NCBI GenBank assembly: GCA_017640605.1
Contig: JAEPQH010000023.1
Span: 1-45,926 of the forward strand
DNA length: 45,926 nucleotides
Source: Balneolaceae bacterium
GTDB lineage: Bacteria > Bacteroidota > Rhodothermia > Balneolales > Balneolaceae
Direction of reading: 5' to 3'
A program made the position numbers and the translations under genes. Of this stretch, positions 16,997-27,000 are shown piece by piece. How positions within the stretch are numbered: the stretch's first letter is position 1; the number at the start of each line of letters is the position of its first letter. The notes beneath the pieces were generated by a model. The model searched no databases. It had not been told where the DNA came from and saw only the letters and a list, made by a program, of their open reading frames with translations.

Positions 16997-17971
16997 CTAA
17001 AAATGAGTTCTTTGTGTGGAATAATTCGGGTTCACTGCAAGTTTGGGAGTACGATCAGCGCGGTAAAGTCCCCAGTGTTTTTCGGGCTCCCAGCGATCGG
17101 GCGAACCTTTCCAGTTTTCATCAAATGCTTCAAAATAAAAGGTAAGAATGCCGTTTTTTTCCGTCCATTCCATTAACTCTTCGAAATATATTTTTTGAAA
17201 ACCTTCGTTTACATTATCAGCTTCAATCCCTCTTCCATTCGATTTTGTTGCCCAACCCGCTTCGGTAATCACCACCGTTTTATCCGGAAATTTTTCTGCA
17301 ACCGAATAGTAATTTTGCTTGGTATATGCCAAACCCTCTGAAATATTTTTGTATTCCCAAACAGGGTAGCTGTGTATCGATATAAAATCCAGATACTCTG
17401 CTAAGTTGGAAAGTTTATGTAGCCATGGCACATAGTTTTCACAAAATGTAACTAGCTGTTTTGTATTAGCTTTAACTTTCTTTGAATAAGCTAACACATT
17501 TTTCTCCGGAACGTAGTGGTCTGTCCAATCCACGCAAGCCTCGTTACCGATCGAGAGAGAGAAAATGATATCCTCGTAGGTATTTCCAAGTTCAATGAGT
17601 GCATCAATTTTACGGCGATTGATTTCCTTGTTGGCTTCCAGCTCATCTTCGTCGTAAACACCGCCTCCCCAAGGACAATTAAAATTATTCACTTCTGCGC
17701 CAATGTCGGCACCAAGCATAATTTTGAAATCGAGTTGTTCTTTGCGAATCACCTCCAACACGGTATGCGCATGAGTACTGGAATCATACAGGCGTAGATA
17801 TTTCCACTCATCCTGCAAAATCAGTAAGTCCTCTTTTACCTGATCGTAGGTTGGATATTCTCCACCCGGGTATTGTCCATCTCTAAATCCGGAATAACAA
17901 ATTGCTTTACCTGGTTGCAGTCCTAATTGTTCAAAAGTATTCAAAGTCCTAGTATTTGAGTTTATTTTCAC
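16997..17971 (-). CDS. GH17 glycoside hydrolase, no signal peptide (start uncertain)
   Basis: This GH17 enzyme of about 324 residues is predicted to cut beta-1,3-glucan oligosaccharides. With the GTG start at 17971, the acid/base is Glu144 in SIGNEA and the nucleophile Glu237 in VITEAGWA, with IRLYD/HSYP-type barrel motifs around them (here LRLYDSS and SIHSYPVW). The start is unclear. An ATG at 18031 would overlap the upstream GH17 gene by more than 80 bp and add residues that look like read-through of the other frame. GTG 17971 or TTG 17944 are better, and the TTG lies just after the upstream stop. No secretion signal is seen, so it should be cytoplasmic. It is more like the GH17 lipoprotein at 22759-24057 (GNEA...TE(A/T)GWAT, YFEAFDE(N/Q)WK) than the two GH17 domains next to it. 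Confidence 0.88.
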   Translation of the reverse strand: MKINSNTRTLNTFEQLGLQPGKAICYSGFRDGQYPGGEYPTYDQVKEDLLILQDEWKYLRLYDSSTHAHTVLEVIRKEQLDFKIMLGADIGAEVNNFNCPWGGGVYDEDELEANKEINRRKIDALIELGNTYEDIIFSLSIGNEACVDWTDHYVPEKNVLAYSKKVKANTKQLVTFCENYVPWLHKLSNLAEYLDFISIHSYPVWEYKNISEGLAYTKQNYYSVAEKFPDKTVVITEAGWATKSNGRGIEADNVNEGFQKIYFEELMEWTEKNGILTFYFEAFDENWKGSPDRWEPEKHWGLYRADRTPKLAVNPNYSTQRTHF

Positions 17972-18854
17972 TGTCCCAGATACCCCAATAAGCTCCAACT
18001 TCCCCTTCGTCGCTTTTTTTCCATGCCTCATCAAAAGAGGAGAAATACATTATTTCTATCCCTTCGTCTTGTGCCCATAAATTGGCGTTAATAAAGTATT
18101 TCATGGCATTTTCTTCTGATGGAATCGCACCACCAAGTCCTTCTCCCTGGCTAGGCCATCCCGTTTCGGTAATGATAATTCGCTTACCATTCGCAGCAGC
18201 TTTGGCTTGATAAAACATTTGCCGCATGTGATTCAATGAATCCTGAAACGAGGTTCCCTCCCAATACGGGTAGCAGTTACAAAGCACTACATCGCAAGTT
18301 TCTGCCAATTCCGGATGCACGCTGAACTCGTAATAAGCATCTACATAGCCAACCGGTATATCGGGAATTTCTGCTTTCACTCGTTTGATATATTCGAGTA
18401 GTTGCTCGAGCGTTAGATCATTACGATACAGTACTTCATTTCCGACAGCGGCAACATCAACCATGCCTTTTTTAGCAAGTTCAATCAGCCCTTCAATTTC
18501 GGTCTCGTTTTTTTCTTCGTCGCTTCCCAGCCATGCACCAACCATGGTTTTTAAACCCAATTCTTTGGCTACTTCGGGCACCAATTCGTTGCCTTCGGTG
18601 GTAGAAAAAGAACGAATCCATTCACAATGATCATCAAGAATTTGCATTCTTCGCATAATCTGCGGTTTTGGAATGATATCTCCCGGCTCCTGTCCTTCTT
18701 CATACAAACTGAAGCAGAATCCATGAATTCCCTCGGTCAAAATCTCATGGAAAAGAGCATTGGTATCTTTTTGATCCAGCCCCTCGAGGTAATCAACTTT
18801 CGAGAGTAATGAGGATTTCTCGAAGCTTAGAAATTTTTCCTTTCTGTACGACAT
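17949..18854 (-). CDS. Cytoplasmic GH17 glycoside hydrolase
   Basis: This 301-residue single-domain GH17 has no signal peptide. The acid/base is Glu140 (AAVGNEV) and the nucleophile Glu230 (IITETGWP), exactly 90 residues apart. Other family landmarks are WIRSFST, CYPYWEG and YFSSFDEAWK. It aligns without gaps to the GH17 half of the neighbouring transporter fusion; I count about 100 identities over 190 positions, so the pair arose by duplication. It starts 2 bp after the fusion gene ends, in the same operon. The expected substrate is short beta-1,3-gluco-oligosaccharides already in the cytoplasm, working alongside the GH149-like phosphorylase. Whether it is an endo-, exo- or transglycosylating enzyme cannot be read from the sequence. 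Confidence 0.92.
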   Translation of the reverse strand: MSYRKEKFLSFEKSSLLSKVDYLEGLDQKDTNALFHEILTEGIHGFCFSLYEEGQEPGDIIPKPQIMRRMQILDDHCEWIRSFSTTEGNELVPEVAKELGLKTMVGAWLGSDEEKNETEIEGLIELAKKGMVDVAAVGNEVLYRNDLTLEQLLEYIKRVKAEIPDIPVGYVDAYYEFSVHPELAETCDVVLCNCYPYWEGTSFQDSLNHMRQMFYQAKAAANGKRIIITETGWPSQGEGLGGAIPSEENAMKYFINANLWAQDEGIEIMYFSSFDEAWKKSDEGEVGAYWGIWDSENKLKY

Positions 18855-18856
18855 GC

Positions 18857-21235
18857 TTATTTAATTTTTAGCTGTTCATCTTTATTCCAAAGTCCCCAAC
18901 GGGCTCCAACATCTCCTTCGTGGCGAACTTTCCACGATTCATCAAACGAAGAGAAGTAATACACATCGGTGTTATTCGCCTTACTCCAGCTCACCACGTT
19001 AATAAAGTATTTCATCATGTTAATCAGTGAGGGTTCTGCTTCTCCAACGGTTTGTCCCTGAGTTGGCCAACCGGTTTCGGAGATCACTACTTTTTTACCT
19101 CCACTTTTTGAGGATACCAAAGCGTGCATTTTTTCTATCACACTCATTGAATCTTCAATCGAATATCCTTCCCAGAACGGATAACAGTTGATCATTACCA
19201 CATCACAATATTCCAGTAATTCGGGATGATCCAGGAACACGAAATAGGCATCTACATATGCAACCGGTGTATTTGGCAGCTCTTCTTTCACACGTTTTAA
19301 GTATTCGATCACTTGTTCAACCGAAAGCTCGTTTCGCATAATGGTTTCGTTACCAACAGTGGCAATATCAACTGCGCCGGTTTTTGCCAGAGCAATCAGG
19401 CCTTTTATTTCTTTTTCGTTGTTTTCAAGGTTTGAGTCAATCCAAGCACCTACCACCGATTTGTTGTCGTATTTCTGCGCAATACCGGGCGTAAATTCAT
19501 TTCCACCGGTGGTTGAGAATGATCGAATCCACTGCACATGCTTCGACAGAATCTTCACTCGTTGCTCTATTTGTTGCTTCGATAATTGATCCTCGATGGT
19601 TTGATCGTCGCGATACGGGCTAAAACAAATTCCGGAGATTCCCTCCTCCAGTAATTCCAGAGATTTTTTCTTTAAGGTTGCTTCATCACTATCTAAATGG
19701 ATAGGTGTGTATGGATTCTCAACCTCTATTTTTTCGAATGTATTTAGTTTAGCCAGTTGGTAGTAACTGCTTTGTTTGGGCTCTACTTCTTTTACAGTTT
19801 TGCCCTTTTTTCTGGCTTCTAACTTCGCTCTGATTTCGTTCGCTCGTTCTTCGTCGATATCATACGACCACATTACCAGAATGGCTATAAAAGTACCGAG
19901 CATCGGCAAACCAGAGAAGAAAGCTCGCAGTCCGGTTATTCCTGGCCAAACTTCACCAATCGGGATCGGTCCGGGCAAGGCATCGGCACTGAATCCAACA
20001 ATGCTGAGAATAATGCCGCTTAATCCACCGGCAATTGCGAATCCAAATTTTACCATCCACCAGTAAATGGCTCCGAACACTCCTTCTCTTCGGATTCCAT
20101 AATTCAATTCATCCAAATCGATTACATCTGCGGTCATCGACATCATTAAGGTGAACAGGCTACCAATGCCAAAAGAGAAAAACGGCAATGCAAAAATGAA
20201 CATGTATGGCTTTCCCGGGATTAGTAGGAACCAGAACATCAAATAACCTACAATAGAAATGGATTGTGAAACGATAAAAGCACGTTTCTTGCCCATAATT
20301 TTTGACATCTTTGCGACAATGGGAATCACAATAAAAGTAGTTACAATAGCGCCTAGACTTCCAAATAAGGTCGGCCAGATACCTGCTGCGCCTGCATCCC
20401 CACCAAATAGGTGATATACAATTACGAAAAAGGTAAAGGCTGCAACGGTGTTAAATGCGTTGAATATCAAAAAAGTAGAAATACACAGCTTTCGGAAAGG
20501 CTTCGATTTAAAAGCTTCTTTAAAACTGTTGATGATCTCCTTAAATCCCTTGCCAATGTTCTTTACTGTGAGCGGCATATAATCATCGCGATCAACCGTT
20601 GATTCATCTTTGATGATGATGGCCGGAATCATCGCGCAAAACATGAAAATAATTCCGACCCAGGTAGCTAGTGTTCGAGTAGCAACTTCGGCAGATTCGA
20701 ACCAGGCCGGATCGTACATAATCACCCAGAACCAAGGTGCGATTACCCATGCCCACTGCCCAATCCATTGTGCAATAGCCATGATTTGCGTTCGCTCGTG
20801 AAAATCTTCACTCATTTCGTACCCCATGGCTACGTAAGGCACGCTGAATATTGTAAGTCCTAAAAAGAACGCAACCGAACATGCCATAAAATAAGTGAAG
20901 TTGTACATCACGCTGTTATCAGCATAGAGCTGCCACATGATGATGAAGCTAACGCCCATTACGATAGCGCCAAGAAACACATACTGTCTACGTCTGCCCC
21001 ATTTCGAACGTGTATTATCCGAAACAAAACCCATGATCGGATCAGTAAATGCATCAAACACACGCGGAAAAAAGAAAATAACCCCCCACATCCACCCGGG
21101 AAAGCCCAGATCCTGAACCAGAACAACCATAAAGATGCTCAACACAGCCGGGAACATCTGATTAGCCAACATTCCAAAGCCGAATGCTAGTTTATATGAA
21201 TAAGGGACACTCTTAGTTGTAACCTGTGTAGACAT
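18857..21235 (-). CDS. GPH-family sugar transporter fused to a GH17 domain
   Basis: This is a single 792-residue open frame. Residues 1-460 form a 12-helix glycoside-pentoside-hexuronide (MelB/MFS_2-type) carrier: DAFTDPIMGFVSD (about 61-73) followed by TRSKWGRRRQY is the family signature. A charged linker follows (about 461-500, EERANEIRAKLEARKKGK). Residues about 500-792 are a full GH17 domain with acid/base Glu630 and nucleophile Glu720. With 12 helices both ends face the cytoplasm, so the hydrolase would sit at the inner mouth of the carrier and cut beta-1,3-oligosaccharides as they arrive. Its GH17 half is paralogous to the next gene. The frame runs through the junction without disruption. 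Proton or sodium coupling is not determined. Confidence 0.93.
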   Translation of the reverse strand: MSTQVTTKSVPYSYKLAFGFGMLANQMFPAVLSIFMVVLVQDLGFPGWMWGVIFFFPRVFDAFTDPIMGFVSDNTRSKWGRRRQYVFLGAIVMGVSFIIMWQLYADNSVMYNFTYFMACSVAFFLGLTIFSVPYVAMGYEMSEDFHERTQIMAIAQWIGQWAWVIAPWFWVIMYDPAWFESAEVATRTLATWVGIIFMFCAMIPAIIIKDESTVDRDDYMPLTVKNIGKGFKEIINSFKEAFKSKPFRKLCISTFLIFNAFNTVAAFTFFVIVYHLFGGDAGAAGIWPTLFGSLGAIVTTFIVIPIVAKMSKIMGKKRAFIVSQSISIVGYLMFWFLLIPGKPYMFIFALPFFSFGIGSLFTLMMSMTADVIDLDELNYGIRREGVFGAIYWWMVKFGFAIAGGLSGIILSIVGFSADALPGPIPIGEVWPGITGLRAFFSGLPMLGTFIAILVMWSYDIDEERANEIRAKLEARKKGKTVKEVEPKQSSYYQLAKLNTFEKIEVENPYTPIHLDSDEATLKKKSLELLEEGISGICFSPYRDDQTIEDQLSKQQIEQRVKILSKHVQWIRSFSTTGGNEFTPGIAQKYDNKSVVGAWIDSNLENNEKEIKGLIALAKTGAVDIATVGNETIMRNELSVEQVIEYLKRVKEELPNTPVAYVDAYFVFLDHPELLEYCDVVMINCYPFWEGYSIEDSMSVIEKMHALVSSKSGGKKVVISETGWPTQGQTVGEAEPSLINMMKYFINVVSWSKANNTDVYYFSSFDESWKVRHEGDVGARWGLWNKDEQLKIK

Positions 21236-21257
21236 TGTACTCCGTTCCTATAATTAT

Positions 21258-22757
21258 TTAAGATTTCTGCGAATTTATTACGATTGTTTGCAAAGCCTTT
21301 CCATCAATCGAAATCATCTCTGCCGCACCATCAAGCATGATGGAAAGTGTCTTTTCTTGCTCTGTCTGGTTTAATACTAACAGTGCAATGGAGCCATCGG
21401 GATTCTGAGCTGCCGTAATTAATAACTCATCGTCGTTGTGTTGATGTCCTATTCGGTAGGCATCAGGACGAATGAATCGGCTGAAATGAGCCATAGTGTA
21501 ATACAATGGAGTAAAGTACACTTCGTCGGCATCCGGATCTACGATAACCGGAGCAAGGCACCAATTATTTGCCCAATTTGGTCCGCCCTGCCGATCTAGC
21601 ACCATATTCCAATCAACCCAACCATCAACCCAATTATTGAGTGTTCCGATAATGTCTCGTGCATATCGATACACCGGCACATATTTCGGGTGCAAATACT
21701 TTCGATCATCCGGTGCCCAATCCCAACCCCAATCGGTTGCTTCTTTCGCCCAGTACCAATCATCGTCTTTCCAACGGGGCACATCTGCATCGGCGGTGGC
21801 TTCGGTTTGGATTAAATATTTATCCGGTGCAACTCGATGAGCATATTGAAGCGCTTCTTCGAACACATCGTATGTACTTGCATACCAGTGAATAGCCGTT
21901 CCATCAAAATATTTTGCGGCTTCTTCATCGCCGTACATTACATCCACCCATTCTTCCAAGTGATCACGGTTTTGATCGTAACCAAGAAGCACAACTTCCG
22001 GATGGGTTTTTTCGAGTTGTGGACCCAAATGGTTTTTCACAAACTCGTTCATTTCTTCGGCGGTGTAGTGCATACTTTCCCAGTTTTCCCCATTGCCGAG
22101 TGGTTCGTTTTCTACGGTGATTCCCCAGATATCAATGCCTTGGGCAGCATATGCATCTATATATTTTGAAAAGAACAATGCCCAGGTGTCGTAATATTCG
22201 GGTAACAACTTCCCACCTTTCCATGCATTATTGTCTTTCATCCAGATGGGGGCAGTCCATGGCGAAGAAATAATCTTAAATCCATCCTGCGATATTTCCA
22301 TTGCCTCTTTTATCATTGGGATGATATCGTCCATGTCTTCTTCAATCGAAAAATTCTCCAGGTTTACGTCGCCCGTAACCGGTGCGTAGGAGTAATTGCC
22401 AAGTGAGAAATCACTTGAATTCATGTGAGTACGAGTAAGCGAATATCTTGCTCCACTTTCCCCGAAATAAGCATCCAGAATAGTTGTTCGATTTTCTTCA
22501 CTCAACTGATTAAGCAAATATGCGCTGGACTCGGTGAATGATCCCCCAAAACCTGTAATTTTCTGAAATCTCTCTTCCGGATTTAACCGTATTTCAACCA
22601 CATTTTCACCAATATTAAATGCGGTTTTTTGAGTGAGTTGATTACCTGCAGCAGAAGTCTCAAATACTTCGAGGTTCATATTTTTTTCGTTAGAACAGTT
22701 AATTCCGATTAGCGCTGTTAGTAGAATGAGACTGGCTGTGATAAAACGATCATTCAT
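21258..22757 (-). CDS. GH30 (subfamily 1-like) beta-glucosidase lipoprotein
   Basis: This 499-residue lipoprotein (IGINCSN, Cys21) has a GH30 barrel plus C-terminal beta-sandwich. FQKITGFGGSFTESSAY opens the domain, VENEPL gives the acid/base Glu218, and IQTEAT gives the nucleophile Glu319. GH30 enzymes in marine laminarin loci act as exo-beta-1,6-glucosidases that remove side branches; this is family knowledge, not shown here. The lipid anchor places it in the periplasm or on the outer membrane, where it would debranch laminarin before import. It starts 1 bp after the GH17 lipoprotein gene and is followed by the transporter fusion 22 bp later. Glucosylceramidase-like or other beta-glucosidase activity is the alternative. 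Confidence 0.92.
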   Translation of the reverse strand: MNDRFITASLILLTALIGINCSNEKNMNLEVFETSAAGNQLTQKTAFNIGENVVEIRLNPEERFQKITGFGGSFTESSAYLLNQLSEENRTTILDAYFGESGARYSLTRTHMNSSDFSLGNYSYAPVTGDVNLENFSIEEDMDDIIPMIKEAMEISQDGFKIISSPWTAPIWMKDNNAWKGGKLLPEYYDTWALFFSKYIDAYAAQGIDIWGITVENEPLGNGENWESMHYTAEEMNEFVKNHLGPQLEKTHPEVVLLGYDQNRDHLEEWVDVMYGDEEAAKYFDGTAIHWYASTYDVFEEALQYAHRVAPDKYLIQTEATADADVPRWKDDDWYWAKEATDWGWDWAPDDRKYLHPKYVPVYRYARDIIGTLNNWVDGWVDWNMVLDRQGGPNWANNWCLAPVIVDPDADEVYFTPLYYTMAHFSRFIRPDAYRIGHQHNDDELLITAAQNPDGSIALLVLNQTEQEKTLSIMLDGAAEMISIDGKALQTIVINSQKS

Positions 22758-22758
22758 A

Positions 22759-24057
22759 TCATTCCTCTTCGCTCAGGCGTTGTTGGATTTCTTCGTCGGT
22801 TGGTGGAACCAGCACCGTTTTCATCATGGCGTCATAATCACCACCAAAAGTTTTGGTGATGGGCTTTCCATCTCGGGTTAATCCTTCGAAGACACCTTCA
22901 TCCACTAAATCCCAAATCGCATATTTTGCCTCAGAGTTTAAGTTGATTAAGCCAAAATGGTTTTCCGATCCCAGTGGGTTCATGGCATCTTTCCATTGCT
23001 CATCAAAAGCCTCGAAGTAGAAAATCGAAATATTGTTCTCGTCGCCCCAAGCTCTGATTTCATCGTGATATTTACCCGATTTATACTCGTCGATGGCATT
23101 GGCTCCACCTTCCCCATAAAACTCGTTGGAAATGGTAGCCCAACCCGTTTCACCAATATGAACCGGTTTATCCACTCCAATACTCTTCATGTAATTGACC
23201 ACACTGTAGTATTGATCTTCGGAATATTGCAGGGCACGCGCCATGGCATTGTCTATTTTTTCCATATCGGTTAGATCTTCTTCTTCAGCTCGTACTCCCC
23301 AAAACTGTGGATTGTAATGCGTATCGTGCATCGGATAAGTGTGTACTGATAAGAAATCAACGGCACGGATAAGCGAGTCTAGCGCCGGTTTGTGATAACT
23401 TTCACTTCCGCCTCCCCAACTTGCAAAATTATCGGAGCTGGTGATCCATAAATTTTCCGGTAATTCGCCGTTATCACGCATCTTACGCAAATGATTCACC
23501 CACTTAAGAATGATAGTTGGTTCTACATAATATTCAGTAGCCCAATGAACCATGGCTTCGTTACCTACGGCAATTATCTTTACGATATCGGGGTATTGAT
23601 TAGCCAGTTCTGCAGCTCGTGCAATTTCAGTACTATTTCTTGGTGCATCTTGATTTCTGATGCGTTCCGGTTCGTCGGTCCATGCATTTTTAGCATCAAT
23701 CCACGCACCAAGCATCACATACATTTCAAAAGAATCATCTTCTTTTTTCAGTTCGTCAATGGCTTTTAGCACGTTCGAAGCGTGAGGCAAATGCACGTTG
23801 TACGTACGTATGAGCTTAATTCCCATCGCGTGAAGAATGCGCATATCCTCTTTCAGTTCTTCGATGGTAGGCTGAATATCTCGGGTATTTTCGCGGTATC
23901 CACCGTACGAAATGGCTTGGTACTCATTATTCCCCAAAATTTCTTCTGCTGTCTTATTTCTATTATCCATAGATGATTCAGATCGGTTTTCGCATGAAAT
24001 ACTTAGCAGCGATGCTAAAAAGAAAATCAGTATATGATGAAATGTTCGCATGCTCAC
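22759..24057 (-). CDS. GH17-family lipoprotein
   Basis: This 432-residue exported GH17-type enzyme has a lipoprotein signal (FFLASLLSISC, Cys22). The acid/base is Glu167 (IAVGNEAMVHW) and the nucleophile Glu303 (HIGETGWAT); LIRTYNV, LSVHTYP and YFEAFDEQWK complete the barrel pattern. A C-terminal extension of about 60 residues beyond the barrel (EGLTRDGKPITKTFGGDYD...) is not seen in the other GH17 proteins here. It begins 6 bp after the phosphorylase gene. Likely work is endo- or exo-cleavage of beta-1,3-glucan in the periplasm or at the surface. Among the four GH17 domains here it is closest in style to the one at 16997-17971, so the operon holds two exported/cytoplasmic GH17 lineages. Confidence 0.88.
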   Translation of the reverse strand: MSMRTFHHILIFFLASLLSISCENRSESSMDNRNKTAEEILGNNEYQAISYGGYRENTRDIQPTIEELKEDMRILHAMGIKLIRTYNVHLPHASNVLKAIDELKKEDDSFEMYVMLGAWIDAKNAWTDEPERIRNQDAPRNSTEIARAAELANQYPDIVKIIAVGNEAMVHWATEYYVEPTIILKWVNHLRKMRDNGELPENLWITSSDNFASWGGGSESYHKPALDSLIRAVDFLSVHTYPMHDTHYNPQFWGVRAEEEDLTDMEKIDNAMARALQYSEDQYYSVVNYMKSIGVDKPVHIGETGWATISNEFYGEGGANAIDEYKSGKYHDEIRAWGDENNISIFYFEAFDEQWKDAMNPLGSENHFGLINLNSEAKYAIWDLVDEGVFEGLTRDGKPITKTFGGDYDAMMKTVLVPPTDEEIQQRLSEEE

Positions 24058-24063
24058 CTCTGC

Positions 24064-27000
24064 CTAGTTTTTATTAATTCTGTGTTCGCTGATCGAAACT
24101 TTCAGCTTGGTTACTTCACCGGTCCGCCCAAAGATCATTGCGCTGGTAGCCTTATCAAGAGAACGACCGCTAAATGATTGAGAAGCTCCGTTTTTCAAAT
24201 AGGCTTCGATCCCGTCTTGTTCTTCGATCTTGTAGATTACAGGAACCTGACAATAACTGAATGCAAGTGCATTTTTCGGAACCACAACTTCAACTGCATT
24301 TCCATCAATATTGGTAATCTGATAGCTACCGGGTTCATTTACAAATTCTGATTTTCGGAGTAATACAGGATTAAAACTCAATATTCCATCCTCCACTTCA
24401 ATTCCGAGTTCCCCAATTCTAGCAAGGATATCTTCCTTCACCTGCCCGGTCATTCCCGGTTGCTGCGCTCCGCGGTGATAAGGAGTATGCGAGTACGGGT
24501 CGGTTGGGAAAGCACCATATACTTCTGGTGATTTATGAATCCCAATGCCTTCACCTATTTCATAGAAATGAGCGGCAAGTCTGTTTTTTATGGATTCATC
24601 AACGTCTGCCTTTTCTGCCTGATCGCAAACTTCGTACGCTGCCAGATACAACTTCGAAACCATGTGCCAGTAAATAGATCCCAATCCTTCGTAGCCGTAA
24701 AAGGTGCCTGAACGACCGGTAAATGCTTTGTGATTGAACACTTTTTCGAATGCGGATAAAATCTGAGATCGCTCTTTTTCTGCAAGCGCCTCAAATTCAG
24801 TTCCATCTAATGCATCCAAAGCGACTCCCAGATCGTTGGCATTTTTGAAATTGCCGTTGAAATGATAGCCGCCGTTTACATCTTTACTTACGATACGCCG
24901 ATCACCGGCTTCTACCATTTTAGTGAGTAGTTCAGAATTCAGGACGGCCGATTCATGCAAGTTATTACGATCTAAGAATCCGGGTAATTCTTTGTTTGGA
25001 TACAAGATATAGCTCTCCTGATCTTCTCTGTACAGTGAGCTTTTCTTTAAAGCATCCAACACTTTCAGCGATTCTTCGGCTTTCAAATACCCCGAACTCA
25101 ACACGGCAACCTGACCTTCCAACATTTCATCGAGATAAGAAATACTGATCCCATCTCCTTCGATGCTCATAATGTTATACGCATGATACAAATCATCTTC
25201 GCGCTTGTTCGCACGGATGGAATGTTCAAGATATTCGTTGGTAATAGATGCAAAATCTCGCACTTCAGAAATGGAAACGGGAGTTAACTCCCCTGAAAAT
25301 CCATTGTTATAGATGGTGTTTCTAAAGCTTGCAGCGGCCTTGCCAAGTGCGTCGGTTACAGCTTTTCGTTGTTCATCATTTACATCACCAGTAAGCAAGC
25401 CACGGTGTTGAACAAGAGTATTCAGGATTGAAGTAAAACAATCTTTAAGCTCAACAGAAATCCCTACCTCATTGTCATCAACTTTCTCTAGAACTTGTTC
25501 CAGATGCGATAAAAACCGGCGTAAGTAATAAAGAGTAACCATCGAAACTCCATTACCCACAAGTGCATTATTCGCATCATTCCACTCGGGACGTTGCGTG
25601 TTCATCCAGATACCACCTTCGGGTATAAAGTTCGAAACTTTGGCCAGCGTGGTTGCTAATAACTTCTCTAATAAACTAACCCGATGAATCTCAGATTGCC
25701 GGTTGTTAAGCAGCGCACCGTCTGCTCCAATTTCGGCTACTTTTTCGCGAATAACCTCATCCGAATCAGCATCAAAATCGATGGTGTCTTTCGGGTTTTT
25801 AGCAATATCTTCGTAGCTTTTAATTCGATAAGGAACATTAGCATACACAAACACATCTTCATCCATTAAGGCCGGGAAAGCGTCCGGTTGATGCTTCTCG
25901 TACAGTTCAAGGAATTTGAGTAAATAGATGATTTGGTGATCGCCCCAATAACCAATATACGACCATGGATCGTCCGGCTCGATGGTTTCCCAATCAAATC
26001 CGCCTTTGGTAACCCGATAAGGATTGTAGCCATCGAAGGTGGTGGCGTTTAAGAATTTGAAGATCATGCCTTCCAAAAACTTCGGATAAGAGTGCGCCAA
26101 AGCTTCCCAGTTCTGGAAAATATCACGCCAGTTTCCTTCGTAATCCAGTATTTTGGAACCATCTTCGTGATGGGTATTTATGGAAAATTTGTTCCATGGA
26201 CGACTAGGATCACCGTGGCGACGGCTAAACTTTAAAGGCAAATATTCCTTGGCGAGTCGTACCAAGTCGGCGTCTTCATTGCCTTCTATTCGTTCTAAAA
26301 GCAATGTCTGTTCGAACTCCTCCGGCAAACCATCGATAAGAGTTCTATTTCGATTAAATGTTGGTTTGCTGGCATTTTTCAGATACTTGGCAAAATCATC
26401 TTTCTCGATGCGATAGTGATGATCGAAAATACCCCCACGCATAATATTGAATAGAACGTTCGAATAATGCCGGGCATCTTTAAGTGCATCCGAACTTAGT
26501 TGCATCCCATCAGATTGTGCCACCAGATTTTTTAGTTTCTTTGTGCCGGCAACAACATTTTCGTCTACTTTGCGCTGGAGTTCATCTACATCAGCCTTAA
26601 TCTGCTCGTTCAAGGCGATAGTGCCGGCATGATTTTGATTCACGTTGGCAACAATATTCCACGATTCGTAGGTATTCGCCCCCATGGTAAATTCGGAGCA
26701 AATGAAATACGCACCTTTTTCACCTTTTACATCATGTTCAGTTTGAACTTTTTGGCCAATTCTAAATGCATCTAATTGAAGGGATGAAACAAGATAGGTT
26801 GGATTTTGAAGTCCGGTTGACCAAACTACATTAGCTTTTAATGCTTCACTCGGTTCAGCTTTATCTACAGGAATAGCGCTTAGTGCATAAATACCTAACC
26901 CTGTTTCCGCAACTAGTTCTGATCGTTTATAGGCATCCAATAGGTTACTGGATCGAACTTGCAAATCGCTATTAACACTGGCTGGGAGTACGTTTTGTAT

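Noticed and set aside
18857-21235. Frameshift or sequencing error joining the carrier and GH17
   Set aside because: The junction is in frame with a natural charged linker, and each half is intact; nothing in the sequence suggests an error, although reads were not available.
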